The notes beneath the pieces are model-generated. The model had not been told where the DNA came from and searched no databases. It worked only from the letters and a program-made list of their open reading frames with translations. A program made the position numbers and the translations under genes. A DNA stretch of 64,000 bases from Thiocapsa roseilacustris (lineage in GTDB: Bacteria; Pseudomonadota; Gammaproteobacteria; Chromatiales; Chromatiaceae), in contig NZ_JBBWVE010000014.1 of the NCBI RefSeq assembly GCF_041903755.1, positions 1-64,000 of the forward strand. The letters are read 5' to 3'. Positions 1 through 7,850 of this stretch are shown here, piece by piece; the stretch's first letter is position 1; each line of letters opens with the position of its first letter.

Positions 1-1272
1 GATCCAACCGGATCCGGACGAGCCGGTCACGACCCACCCCCTGTCCGCCAGTGCCAGAAGACTTGGCGCCATCATGGAGCTGATCCGCCGATTCGTCGGC
101 CAGCGATGAAAGCCGTGCGGGTTGATGTCCTCTTCGCCCAGCATGTTGTTCAGCATGATGCCGGCGCCGGGCAGCACATAGCCGGCGCCTTCGCCGTTGG
201 ACAGGGTCACGCTGGCAAGGTTGCCCTCGCGGTCGGCGACACTGATCTGCGTGGTCCCGCGGCTGAAGGTCGCCGCACCCTCCATGAGCTTTCGATAGGC
301 TTCCGGAATGCTCGGGGCCGAGTCCGAGAGCGACGCTAATAGCGGCTCTGGGAGCGCAGCCGGCTGCGCGCGACGCAGGCGCTGAGTCAACTCCTGGGCG
401 AGGGCGAGCGCGTGCAGATGCGAGGCGCTGCCGCGTCCGAGACGGGCCGGCTCGACGGTGCCGAGTAGACCCAGTGTGATGCCGAGCAGGAACCCGCCCT
501 GCGAGGGTGGCGGATTCGTGTATAGGTGCGCCTCGCGATAGGGGTGGACGAGCGGGGCGCGTCGCTCGACCCGGTAGTCGGCGAGATCCGCCGCGCTCAG
601 ATGTCCTCCGTGCTCGGCGCAATCGCGGACCAAGCGCACTCCCAAGTCGCCGCGATAGAAGGGATCAGTGCCCTCGCAGGCGATCCGCTCCAGGGTCTCG
701 GCAAGCTGCGGGTTGCACAGCCGCGCGCCGACCGGGGCGAGCCGGTCGGGTTGCTCCGGGTCGGCATAGAGTGCGAGTGCCGCGGGGCTCGCGTGCAGGA
801 TCGGCGCAACGATTTCGGCGATAGTCAGTTGGACGCTGTTGACGATCACCCCGTCGCGGGCGAGACGGCAGGCCGGCGCGACGATGGCTGCGAGAGGAAG
901 CCGACAGTGCTCGCGATGGATCGCGACGAGACCGGCGATCGTCCCCGGTGTCGCGATCGATCCTAGTCCGATGTGGAACTCCTGCGTCGCGTCGCCGAAA
1001 TCGGCGAGGATCGGATAGAAGTCCAGCTCCTGCTCGGGGCGGTGTTGTTGCGGGGTCTGCACGAAAAAGTCGAAGAGCTCCGGCGCTGCGCCGGCGGGTC
1101 GGGCGAGCAGAAAGCCGCCGCCGCCGAGCGAGGCCAGGACCGGCTCGGCAATGCAGGCCGCGCACATCGCCGCGAGCGCCGCATCGAACGCATTGCCGCC
1201 GGCACGCAGGGCCTCGGCGGCCGCCTCGGCGGTCCGCAGATGCCCGGCTGCCACGCTACCGAGGGTGGTCAT
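1..1272 (-). CDS. ggt: Gamma-glutamyltransferase family protein, C-terminus cut by window edge
   Basis: Predicted N-terminal-nucleophile hydrolase that moves or hydrolyses gamma-glutamyl groups of glutathione-like compounds, usually in the periplasm. The frame is open from an ATG at 1272 to the left edge (424 codons). Family features seen: the early GGNAFDAALAA segment, GGGGFLLA, and near residues 320-330 the FSRGTTQISVAD region, where the Thr-Thr pair marks the autoprocessing site and the second-chain N-terminal nucleophile. GSSGSGWI near the edge corresponds to the late Gly/Ser-rich substrate loop. About 60-100 C-terminal residues are missing. The start lacks an obvious signal peptide, so this could be one of the cytoplasmic or short-leader GGT paralogues. 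Family certain, exact substrate not. Confidence 0.88.
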   Translation of the reverse strand, partial: MTTLGSVAAGHLRTAEAAAEALRAGGNAFDAALAAMCAACIAEPVLASLGGGGFLLARPAGAAPELFDFFVQTPQQHRPEQELDFYPILADFGDATQEFHIGLGSIATPGTIAGLVAIHREHCRLPLAAIVAPACRLARDGVIVNSVQLTIAEIVAPILHASPAALALYADPEQPDRLAPVGARLCNPQLAETLERIACEGTDPFYRGDLGVRLVRDCAEHGGHLSAADLADYRVERRAPLVHPYREAHLYTNPPPSQGGFLLGITLGLLGTVEPARLGRGSASHLHALALAQELTQRLRRAQPAALPEPLLASLSDSAPSIPEAYRKLMEGAATFSRGTTQISVADREGNLASVTLSNGEGAGYVLPGAGIMLNNMLGEEDINPHGFHRWPTNRRISSMMAPSLLALADRGWVVTGSSGSGWI

Positions 1273-1530
1273 GGGAGCCGCTGTCCGGATGGGGTGTCGC
1301 GTGCATTGTCGACCTGTCGTCTGCCGATGGCGTGGTCCGAGGGATGGGGCGGTCGCCGCCTCTCGTGCTGGATGTGTCGTGCTCGGTGTTGCCCGAGACG
1401 TCGGCGGAGGTTCAACCCAAGGTGCAACCGACCGCCGATCATGCGAATCTTACGCGTCGCACGCGCGCAGCATGATCCGACGATGCCACCCGACGCTCAA
1501 GCCGTTTCAACCAATCCGATGCCCTCCTGA

Positions 1531-2934
1531 ATGGTCGACGAAACGAACGTACAACCAACGGATGCCGATCGCGCCGAGACCGCGTTGTTGCGGCAGGCCC
1601 TGGGCGAGGTACGTCGCGAGGCCCAGCAGGAGGCCGCGCGCATCAATCGCCAGTTGAGCGAGCGCTCCGCGGTCGAGGGTGGAGCAGCCTCGGCCGCCGA
1701 GCAATTTGCCCTTCGTCAGGAGCTCGACAGCCTGCAGCGGACCCTCGGCGCGAAAGAGCAGGCACTCGACGCGATCACCGAGGAGTGTCGCCGTCTCGAG
1801 GACGTGTTGGAAGATCAGCATCTGGTCTTCGACGGCCTGCGCAAAGAGGTCGAGCGGCGTGAGCTCTCTCTGACGGCCGCGCAGGAGGAGGTCAGTCGTT
1901 TGAGACAGGCCCTGCTCGATCTGCAGGCGCAGGCGAGCGAGCCGGTGTTGCTTGAGCAGGCACCGCCGCGCGGACCCTCCGCAGAGGCACCGCAAGCCCG
2001 ACGTCGCTCAATCAGCCTTGGCCTCTGGCCGCTGTTTCTTCTCCCGGTGCTCGCGTTGCTCCTCGTCGTCTGGCTGCGTGCCGACCGCCCGCCGGCCCCG
2101 GAAACAGTTTCCCCGGAGTCCTCGGGAACGGAGACCGTGGTTGGTGAGAGTACACGGCCTCCCGCCTCCGAGTCGACATCCGAGCCTCCTGATTCAACAA
2201 TCGTTTCTGTCCCGACGCAGCGTGATCGGCTGCGCAACGGCGGCTTTGGTCCGATGCTCGCGAGGCTCCCGGGCGGGCGTTTCCGGATGGGTCGCAATCT
2301 CACGGTCGCGACCGATTTCGGGCCGGCGCACGAGGTCGAGATCACGTCCTTCTTAATTGGCGCCTACGAAGTCACCTTCAATGACTACGATCGCTTCGCC
2401 CGCGCCACCGGCCGCGGCCTTGCGAGGGACTTCGGATGGGGCCGAGGCAACCGCCCGGTCGTCGGTGTGAGCTGGGAGGATGCCCGTGCCTACACGACCT
2501 GGCTCTCCCGCGAGACCGGACGCGCTTACCGCCTGCCGAGCGAGGCCGAGTGGGAGTATGCGGCGCGAGCCGGCGGGCGCGGATCCTACTGGTGGGGGTT
2601 CGGGCTGGAGCCGAATCGGGCGGTCTGCTTCGATTGCGGCAGCGACTGGGACAACCGCTCGACCGCGCCCGTAGGGAGCTTCGACCCGAGCCCGTTCGGT
2701 CTCCACGACACGGCGGGCAATGTCATGGAGTGGGTCGCGGACTGTTATCAGGCGGGTTACGAAGGCGCACCGAGCGACGGTCGCGCCCGCACCGACGGTC
2801 CATGCACCTATCGTGTCGCCCGGGGCGGTGCCTTCAACAAGCCGTCCGCCTCGATGCGGACCTACGTTCGCGCACGCTTCGTTCCGGGGACGCGTCTGGA
2901 TATGCTGGGGTTTCGCATTGCACGAGACATCTAA
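1531..2934 (+). CDS. Membrane-anchored coiled-coil protein with C-terminal SUMF1/FGE-type domain
   Basis: 467 residues. Residues ~10-140 are a charged, heptad-rich coiled coil; ~168-188 (LWPLFLLPVLALLLVVWL) is one membrane segment after an Arg-rich stop-transfer patch; ~190-240 is a Ser/Pro/Thr/Glu-rich linker; ~245-467 is a formylglycine-generating-enzyme-like (SUMF1, C-type-lectin fold) domain with GGRFRMG, YRLPSEAEWEYAARAGG, GNVMEWVADC and RVARGGAF motifs. True FGE enzymes carry two redox cysteines just after the last motif; here that stretch reads GGAFNKPSASMRTYVRARF, so neither is present and sulfatase activation is unlikely. A binding or scaffold role at the membrane is more plausible. 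The gene overlaps the 5' end of the PfkB kinase, suggesting co-translation. Confidence 0.85.
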   Translation: MVDETNVQPTDADRAETALLRQALGEVRREAQQEAARINRQLSERSAVEGGAASAAEQFALRQELDSLQRTLGAKEQALDAITEECRRLEDVLEDQHLVFDGLRKEVERRELSLTAAQEEVSRLRQALLDLQAQASEPVLLEQAPPRGPSAEAPQARRRSISLGLWPLFLLPVLALLLVVWLRADRPPAPETVSPESSGTETVVGESTRPPASESTSEPPDSTIVSVPTQRDRLRNGGFGPMLARLPGGRFRMGRNLTVATDFGPAHEVEITSFLIGAYEVTFNDYDRFARATGRGLARDFGWGRGNRPVVGVSWEDARAYTTWLSRETGRAYRLPSEAEWEYAARAGGRGSYWWGFGLEPNRAVCFDCGSDWDNRSTAPVGSFDPSPFGLHDTAGNVMEWVADCYQAGYEGAPSDGRARTDGPCTYRVARGGAFNKPSASMRTYVRARFVPGTRLDMLGFRIARDI

Positions 2935-3841
2935 TCCCGCCGGGTCCGTTCTGGGTGTCGGCATCGCCGTGCTCGACCTCGTCAACGAGGTCGAAGTCTA
3001 TCCCTCCGAGGACGACGAGGTGCGTGCCCTCGCCATGCGCCGGGTGCGCGGCGGCAACGTCACCAATAGCCTCGCTGTGTTGTCGCGACTCGGACACGGC
3101 TGCCGTTGGGTGGGCACGCTGGGCGACGACCCGGCGGCCGACCTCATCCTCGCCGACCTTGCCGGTTACGGCATCGAGATACGCGATGCCGTGCGTGTCC
3201 CCGCCGGGACCACCCCGACCTCTTCGATCTTGCTCAGCCGCGCCGGCGGCAGCCGGACCATCGTCCATTTTCGGGACCTGCCCGAGCTGAGTGCGGACGA
3301 TTTCGGTCGGGTCTCGCTCGATGGACTCGCCTGGGTCCATTTCGAAGGGCGCAACCCGCCGGAAACGGCGCGGATGATCCGCCGTGTCCGCGAGGAGGCC
3401 CCGGATGTGCCGATCTCGGTCGAGCTCGAAAAACGCCGCCCGGGGATCGATGCGCTGTTGACGGGGCCGCAGGTGCTGCTGGCGAGTCGTGCCTTTGCGC
3501 GTGCCGGCGGATTCGCGGATGCGAGTGATTTCCTGGAGGCCCTCCTCGAGCGAAGCGATGCACGGCTTTGCGTTGTTGCGTGGGGCGCGGAAGGTGCCGC
3601 GTTCCTTGTGCGAGGCGGTCATGTCCAGCGAGTGCCGGCCTATGCCCCGACGCCTGTCGTCGATACGCTGGGTGCTGGCGATGTCTTCAACGCCGGGGTC
3701 ATCCACGGCCTGCTGCAGGGTCTGCCCGTCGCCGAGGCAGTCGCGCAGGCGGTCAAGCTCGCGGGTCTCAAATGCGGGCATCCTGGACTGGTGTCGGGGC
3801 GCGAATCGCCTCCGGCCTCCGACGGACCGACCGGCTGCTGA
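2918..3841 (+). CDS. PfkB family carbohydrate kinase (ketohexokinase-like)
   Basis: Ribokinase-superfamily sugar kinase, predicted 307 residues, about the size of ketohexokinases. The N-terminal sugar-binding part has GIAVLDLVNEV and RGGNVTNSLAVLSRLG; the C-terminal ATP/anion-hole signature VVDTLGAGDVFNAGVIHGL carries the catalytic Asp of GAGD. The start is a TTG at 2918, chosen because the family fold begins right after it; it lies 17 bases inside the upstream gene with a GGGG stretch in front. An upstream start in the same frame at 2720 would add a 66-residue leader made only of the neighbour's shadow. The substrate cannot be read from sequence; fructose or another ketose is a guess from the overall pattern. 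Confidence 0.83.
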   Translation: MHETSNPAGSVLGVGIAVLDLVNEVEVYPSEDDEVRALAMRRVRGGNVTNSLAVLSRLGHGCRWVGTLGDDPAADLILADLAGYGIEIRDAVRVPAGTTPTSSILLSRAGGSRTIVHFRDLPELSADDFGRVSLDGLAWVHFEGRNPPETARMIRRVREEAPDVPISVELEKRRPGIDALLTGPQVLLASRAFARAGGFADASDFLEALLERSDARLCVVAWGAEGAAFLVRGGHVQRVPAYAPTPVVDTLGAGDVFNAGVIHGLLQGLPVAEAVAQAVKLAGLKCGHPGLVSGRESPPASDGPTGC

Positions 3842-3901
3842 AGAAGAAGACTGCACAAGAGGGTATGCCCGCCGACGGTAGCACCGATCGGTTTTTAGAC
3901 C

Positions 3902-4023
3902 CTCTCACGAAGTCACAGAGATACGGACGGCACGGAGGAAAGATCTCGAGCTCTCCGCGTTCTCCGTGTCTCCGTGAGAGGCATCTTGAGCTGGAACAAG
4001 GGTGCCGGCGTCAACTGATCGGT
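3902..4023. repeat. Dispersed 'CTCCGTG' repeat, copy 1
   Basis: A ~120-bp intergenic sequence containing CTCACGAAGTCACAGAG, CTCTCCGCGTTCTCCGTG, TCTCCGTGAGAGGCATCT and GGGTGCCGGCG, followed by TGATCGGTGG. A related copy with the same order of blocks lies at 22358-22482. The two ends (CTCTCACGnAG / CTCCGTGAGAGG) are partly inverted, so the RNA could fold. No coding capacity. Confidence 0.75.
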
Positions 4024-4077
4024 GGCAACCAGCCGAGTCGTGCGCAGGTCCGCTCCGATCGCATGTACAGCAGTGCG

Positions 4078-4890
4078 TCAGCCGCCGACCGGGTCCGCGA
4101 TCGCTCCTTCCAGAAAGTCCATCGAATCCGGCATCCCGAACCCCTTCTCCCGTTGCGTCCAGGCCCACGCCGCCTGGATGGCGCACAGCAATGCGTCGAG
4201 CCGGTCCCCGCTCGGATCCTCGGCGAGGTTCGGCTCCGCCTCGACCTTCAGGCCGTAGATGGGTTGTGTCTCGCCTTCGAGGATCAGCGCAAGGAGCCTT
4301 TTCCTGGTCTCGTCCCGTTGCGCCGTCTGCTTGGACCGCGTGTCGTGTTTGTAACCCTGCTTGCCGATGAGCCGACGGGCGAGGACGCCGGGATAGGCTT
4401 CGACGACGATCCGCTCGGGGTCGCCGTCTTGGAGCCCGGGAATCTTCACGCCGGCCTTGCGCAGCCGCGGTGCACCCTCGAAGAACATAAGACCGACCGG
4501 TGTGCCGTAAAGCTTCTGCGGGCTGATCGCACCGGTTGCGCGATCCGTCGCGCGGCGGTGTTCTTTGTCGCCAGGCGCACGGACCGCCCTGTACCCATCG
4601 AGCGCGGCGCGGAATCCGTCGCGGCCGAGTCCTGCCGCGTGATCCAAGTAGCCCGCCCAGGTGCCCGGCCAGCCGACGTTTTCGATGAAGGTGCGCGATT
4701 GGCCGAACGGAAAGTCGATCCCGGCGATCCAGGGTCCGGGTCGCTGCAACGCGGTCTCGAAACCCTTGAAATCGCGCCATTCGGTCAGCTCGCCTGCTTC
4801 CAGTCGCACCCCGTCGAACCCGCACTCCAGACAGGTGATAGGCTTGCGGCGACTCGGTCGGCTGGTGAAGTCGATGCCGTAGATCTTCAT
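4078..4890 (-). CDS. DUF429 family protein (predicted RNase H-fold)
   Basis: 270 residues from the ATG at 4890 (MKIYGIDFTS), preferred over an upstream in-frame ATG at 4953 because the family starts with this beta-strand and the extra residues fall in the palindrome upstream. DUF429 hallmarks are visible: the Asp of GIDFTS, GIDFPFGQ, the SPQKLYGTPVGLMFFEG segment, VEAYPGVLARRLIG and a C-terminal DRLDALLCAIQAAW helix carrying acidic residues. The family is predicted to have an RNase H-like fold with acidic metal ligands, but no enzymatic function is established. It stands alone between a repeat and the tas gene on the same strand. Confidence 0.78.
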   Translation of the reverse strand: MKIYGIDFTSRPSRRKPITCLECGFDGVRLEAGELTEWRDFKGFETALQRPGPWIAGIDFPFGQSRTFIENVGWPGTWAGYLDHAAGLGRDGFRAALDGYRAVRAPGDKEHRRATDRATGAISPQKLYGTPVGLMFFEGAPRLRKAGVKIPGLQDGDPERIVVEAYPGVLARRLIGKQGYKHDTRSKQTAQRDETRKRLLALILEGETQPIYGLKVEAEPNLAEDPSGDRLDALLCAIQAAWAWTQREKGFGMPDSMDFLEGAIADPVGG

Positions 4891-4906
4891 GCGCGCGAGG
4901 TCCCGC

Positions 4907-4964
4907 GTAGGTGCGAAATGATTCGCATCGTCACGCTGCGACGTGCGAATCATTTCGCATCTAC
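4907..4964. repeat. 21-bp inverted repeat between tas and DUF429 genes
   Basis: Arms 4907-4927 and 4944-4964 match at 20 of 21 positions (core TGCGAAATGATTCGCA / TGCGAATCATTTCGCA) around a 16-base loop. It sits in the only gap between two minus-strand genes, so it may end or attenuate tas transcription, but there is no T-run on the minus strand. Each arm core is itself a near-palindrome. Confidence 0.7.
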
Positions 4965-4969
4965 CACGC

Positions 4970-6010
4970 CTACGGCGCCGGATTCGGCTGCCGCGTATGG
5001 ATCGCCTCGATCTCCGCGATCACCTCATCCGAGAGCGTGAGATCCGCGCTGGCGAGGTTGGCCTCCAACTGCTCGGGGGTCGTCGCGCCGATGATGTTGG
5101 ACGTGACGAAGGGGCGGCTCGTCACCCAGGCGAGGGCCATCTGCGCCGGGTCGAGTCCGTGGCGGCGGGCGAGTGCGACATACTCGGCCGTGGCGCGCTC
5201 GGCCTCCGGGTTGGAATAGCGGTTGAAGCGCTCGAAGAGGGTGACGCGTGCGCCGGCCGGACGTGCGCCGTCCAGATACTTCCCCGAGAGCACGCCGAAG
5301 CCGAGCGGGGAGTAAGCCAGGAGACCGCAGTCCTCCCGAACGGCGACCTCGGCGAGGCCGACCTCGAAGGTCCGGTTCAGCAGACTGTAGGGGTTCTGGA
5401 TGCTGACCATGCGCGGCAGGCCATGCTCCTGCGCGAGGGCGAGGAAGCCCATCAGTCCCCAGGGCGTCTCGTTGGAGACGCCGATTTGCCGAATCTTGCC
5501 GGCCTGGACCTGATCGGCGAGGACCTCGAGGGTTTCCAGCAAGGGGACGCTGTACGCGTCGTCCACGGGCGAATAGCCGAGCTTGCCGAAGTAATTGGTC
5601 TCGCGATCCGGCCAATGGAGCTGGTAGAGGTCGATCCAGTCGGTCTGCAGCCGTTTCAAGCTGCCGTTCAGTGCTGCCACGAGATTGGCGCGGTCCAACC
5701 GTGACCTGCCGCCGCGAAGATGCGGCAGCCATGCGCCCGGGCCGGCCACCTTGGAGGCCAGAACCATCCGATCCCGACAACCGCGCGACGCAAACCAGGT
5801 GCCGATATGGGCTTCTGTCCGGCCGATGGTCTCCGCGCGCGGCGGGACCGGATACATCTCGGCCGTGTCGATGAAGTTGATCCCCGCGGCGAGCGCGCGG
5901 TCGAGCTGTGCATGTGCCTCGGCCTCGCTGTTCTGCTCGCCGAAGGTCATGGTGCCGAGGCAAAGTGCGCTGACGCGGATGTCAGTGCGTCCGAGTGGTC
6001 TGAGCTCCAT
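4970..6010 (-). CDS. tas: NADP(H)-dependent aldo/keto reductase Tas
   Basis: 346 residues, matching the usual Tas length. TIM-barrel aldo/keto reductase: LGTMTFGEQN near the N-terminus, catalytic Asp/Tyr in INFIDTAEMYPVP, Lys in VLASKVAGPG, and His in DLYQLHWPDR; the late SNIIGATTPEQLEANL matches the NADPH phosphate-binding region. The family reduces aldehydes/ketones with NADPH; the physiological substrate of Tas is not settled. ATG at 6010. The gene is solitary, followed on its strand by the palindrome at 4907-4964 and the DUF429 gene. Confidence 0.9.
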   Translation of the reverse strand: MELRPLGRTDIRVSALCLGTMTFGEQNSEAEAHAQLDRALAAGINFIDTAEMYPVPPRAETIGRTEAHIGTWFASRGCRDRMVLASKVAGPGAWLPHLRGGRSRLDRANLVAALNGSLKRLQTDWIDLYQLHWPDRETNYFGKLGYSPVDDAYSVPLLETLEVLADQVQAGKIRQIGVSNETPWGLMGFLALAQEHGLPRMVSIQNPYSLLNRTFEVGLAEVAVREDCGLLAYSPLGFGVLSGKYLDGARPAGARVTLFERFNRYSNPEAERATAEYVALARRHGLDPAQMALAWVTSRPFVTSNIIGATTPEQLEANLASADLTLSDEVIAEIEAIHTRQPNPAP

Positions 6011-6084
6011 TGCGTCCTCCTCAATCGTATCGGTGATGGATCGAATCGCCCAAGCACATGATCGAGCGAAGAATCATCCCGATT

Positions 6085-6166
6085 CTAAACCGCGTCCAGA
6101 GCGACATGCGTCATTTTCATTTTGCTATTGGCTTCGGAGATGTCCTCGATCTCGGTGACACGCGAA
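6085..6166. repeat. T87 repeat, type A, right end degenerate
   Basis: Left end CTAAACCGCGTCC is followed by AGAGCGACATGCGTCATT, then a divergent right end (GACACGCGAAC instead of GACGCGGTTTA). The internal sequence is nearly the same as the A half at 37481-37566, which shows the two are copies. Lies between tas and the Spy-like gene. Confidence 0.75.
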
Positions 6167-6243
6167 CGTTCGTGGGCCCTTCCCGCTCGTCAGGAGCCCC
6201 GGCCAGAGGGCGTTCCACACGCCATCGGCCGGGACCCGTGGCA

Positions 6244-6801
6244 TCAGAACGCCGGCCCGCCGCGGGTCTTGCCCTCCGCACAGGGTTCGCCCGGACCTCC
6301 GCGCTTGGACCCGGGTCCGCGGGACTCGAAGCGTTTGAGCTGATCCTCGGTCATGACGGCCTTGATCTGCTCTCGGATCTCGCCTCTGGCCATGCCGGAA
6401 TTGTCGTTCTTGGTCTGCATGACGGTGCGCACTTGGTCAACCTGCTCCTCGCTCAGATCCAGTCGGTCGGCGAGCCGATCGAGATGCCTTTCCATCCGCG
6501 CGTCCCGCTGCTCTTGGATGCGGGCCTGTTGCTCGGGCGTGAGAACGGCGCCGATGCGCGCCTGTACCTCCTTACGCTGTTGCAGCGCGTGCGCGCGTTG
6601 CCCCTCCAAGATGGTTAGGATCTCACTCTGCTGCTCGGCCGTCAGGTCCAGGCTCTTGGTCATACGTTCAATGCGTTGGTCCGCGCACGCGCTCGGGTCC
6701 TGCTCGTAGCCGCGTGGTCCGGCCAAGACCGAGGTGGAGGCCATGACTGCCATGACGGCGAACGCCAAGGTTGCGGTGCGAAAGCTCTTGCCTGTGTTCA
6801 T
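6244..6801 (-). CDS. Spy/CpxP-like periplasmic protein (LTxxQ family)
   Basis: 185 residues with a signal peptide (MNTGKSFRTATLAFAVMAVM, cleavage near VLA-GP). The mature part is all-helical and contains two LTxxQ-type motifs (LTAEQQSEILTILEGQ and LTPEQQARIQEQ) plus LSEEQVDQVRTVM and MTEDQLKRFE, the layout of Spy/CpxP proteins. Such proteins act as ATP-independent periplasmic chaperones or stress sensors, often controlled by Cpx/Bae systems. A Bae-like two-component pair lies just upstream on the same strand, which fits envelope-stress regulation, though no operator was identified. The tail is Gly/Pro/basic rich. Confidence 0.85.
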   Translation of the reverse strand: MNTGKSFRTATLAFAVMAVMASTSVLAGPRGYEQDPSACADQRIERMTKSLDLTAEQQSEILTILEGQRAHALQQRKEVQARIGAVLTPEQQARIQEQRDARMERHLDRLADRLDLSEEQVDQVRTVMQTKNDNSGMARGEIREQIKAVMTEDQLKRFESRGPGSKRGGPGEPCAEGKTRGGPAF

Positions 6802-6963
6802 AATGTGTCACCTTTGATGTCTTCGTTGCGTCTCGGGAAGGTCCCGATGTGATGTCGAGTCCAGTCCCGACGTACTGCAGGTTAGGTGACCAGGGTGCAG
6901 GAGTTATGCAGAGATCGTGCAGATTTCGTGGAAGCGGACGGGTCGGAGCCGAACGGTCGAGGC

Positions 6964-7683
6964 TCAGCCCGCTCCCCGCGAGAGGGTCTCGTTGGCGTCG
7001 GGCTCCTCGTAGCGATAGCCGACGCCGTAGACCGAGTGGATCAACTCGACATCCGGCGCCAGCTCGGTGAGTCGGCGCCGGAGCTTCTTGATGTGGCTGT
7101 CGATGGTGCGATCGGACACGACCCGGTTGTCGGGATAGATCCGGTCCATGAGGTGGTCGCGCGAGAGGATTCGGCCCGCAGCCTGATGGAGCGCGGCCAG
7201 CAATGCCAGCTCCACGGCGGTCAGCGTGATGACCTTGCCGTCGTGCGAGACCTGCAATCGCTCCGGCTCGAGTATCAAGAAACCGCTCCGGCGGTGCTCG
7301 GGCGCCTGGCTCGTCCGTCTCAGGACGGCCTTGACGCGGGCCACCAACTCCCGCGGGCTGTAAGGTTTACAGACATAGTCGTCGGCACCCAGCTCAAGTC
7401 CCAGCAGGCGATCGATCTCCTCGACCCGTGCCGTGGTCATGATGATGGGCACCTGAGCACGGCTGCGCACCTCGCGACAGATGCTCAACCCGTCCTGACC
7501 CGGCAGCATGAGGTCGAGCAGGATCAGATCCGGTCCTTCGCGCTCGATCCAGGCGACCGCACCCGTGCCGGTCGCCAAGTGATGGACCCGGAAGCCGGCG
7601 ACGCGCAGATAGTCGCCGACCACGTCGGCCAAGCGCTCCTCGTCCTCGACGATGAGGATCAACGGCAGTGCGGTTCGGTTCAT
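6964..7683 (-). CDS. OmpR-family response regulator (BaeR-like)
   Basis: 239 residues. Receiver domain ~8-120 with acidic pocket (VEDEE), phospho-acceptor Asp57 (LILLDLMLPG), Thr84 and Lys106 (YVCKPYSPREL). C-terminal winged helix (~140-230) has LTAVELALLAAL, the recognition helix VVSDRTIDSHIKKLRRRL and the wing YGVGYRYEEP. It pairs with the histidine kinase encoded upstream. The two genes are separated by exactly one TIR163 repeat, so translation of this gene cannot be coupled to the kinase and the repeat may separate their expression. A downstream Spy-like gene suggests an envelope-stress regulon. BaeR assignment is by resemblance only. Confidence 0.9.
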   Translation of the reverse strand: MNRTALPLILIVEDEERLADVVGDYLRVAGFRVHHLATGTGAVAWIEREGPDLILLDLMLPGQDGLSICREVRSRAQVPIIMTTARVEEIDRLLGLELGADDYVCKPYSPRELVARVKAVLRRTSQAPEHRRSGFLILEPERLQVSHDGKVITLTAVELALLAALHQAAGRILSRDHLMDRIYPDNRVVSDRTIDSHIKKLRRRLTELAPDVELIHSVYGVGYRYEEPDANETLSRGAG

Positions 7684-7687
7684 TTAA

Positions 7688-7850
7688 GGCGATGTCCGGA
7701 AAATTCGGTACCAGTAGGTTGTGCTGACGATAGGAAGCACAACTTGCGCCGACGGTTGGCTGTGCCTCGCACGGCTCGGCACAAACTACGGCTCGTCCGG
7801 CGTGGGGCCCTCCGATGCGCAGTTTGGCATAAGGGTTTCCGGAATTCGCC
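7688..7850. repeat. TIR163 repeat, copy 1, between sensor kinase and regulator genes
   Basis: 163 bp with inverted ends (GGCGATGTCCGGAAAA... / ...GGTTTCCGGAATTCGCC). Inside is a 77-bp hairpin block running from GTAGGTTGTGCTGACG to GCTCGGCACAAACTACG. A second copy of identical length is at 10820-10982, and a copy of only the inner block is at 31986-32061. It fills the whole gap between the kinase stop codon (7850) and the regulator start (7683). Non-autonomous: no coding sequence. Confidence 0.85.
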
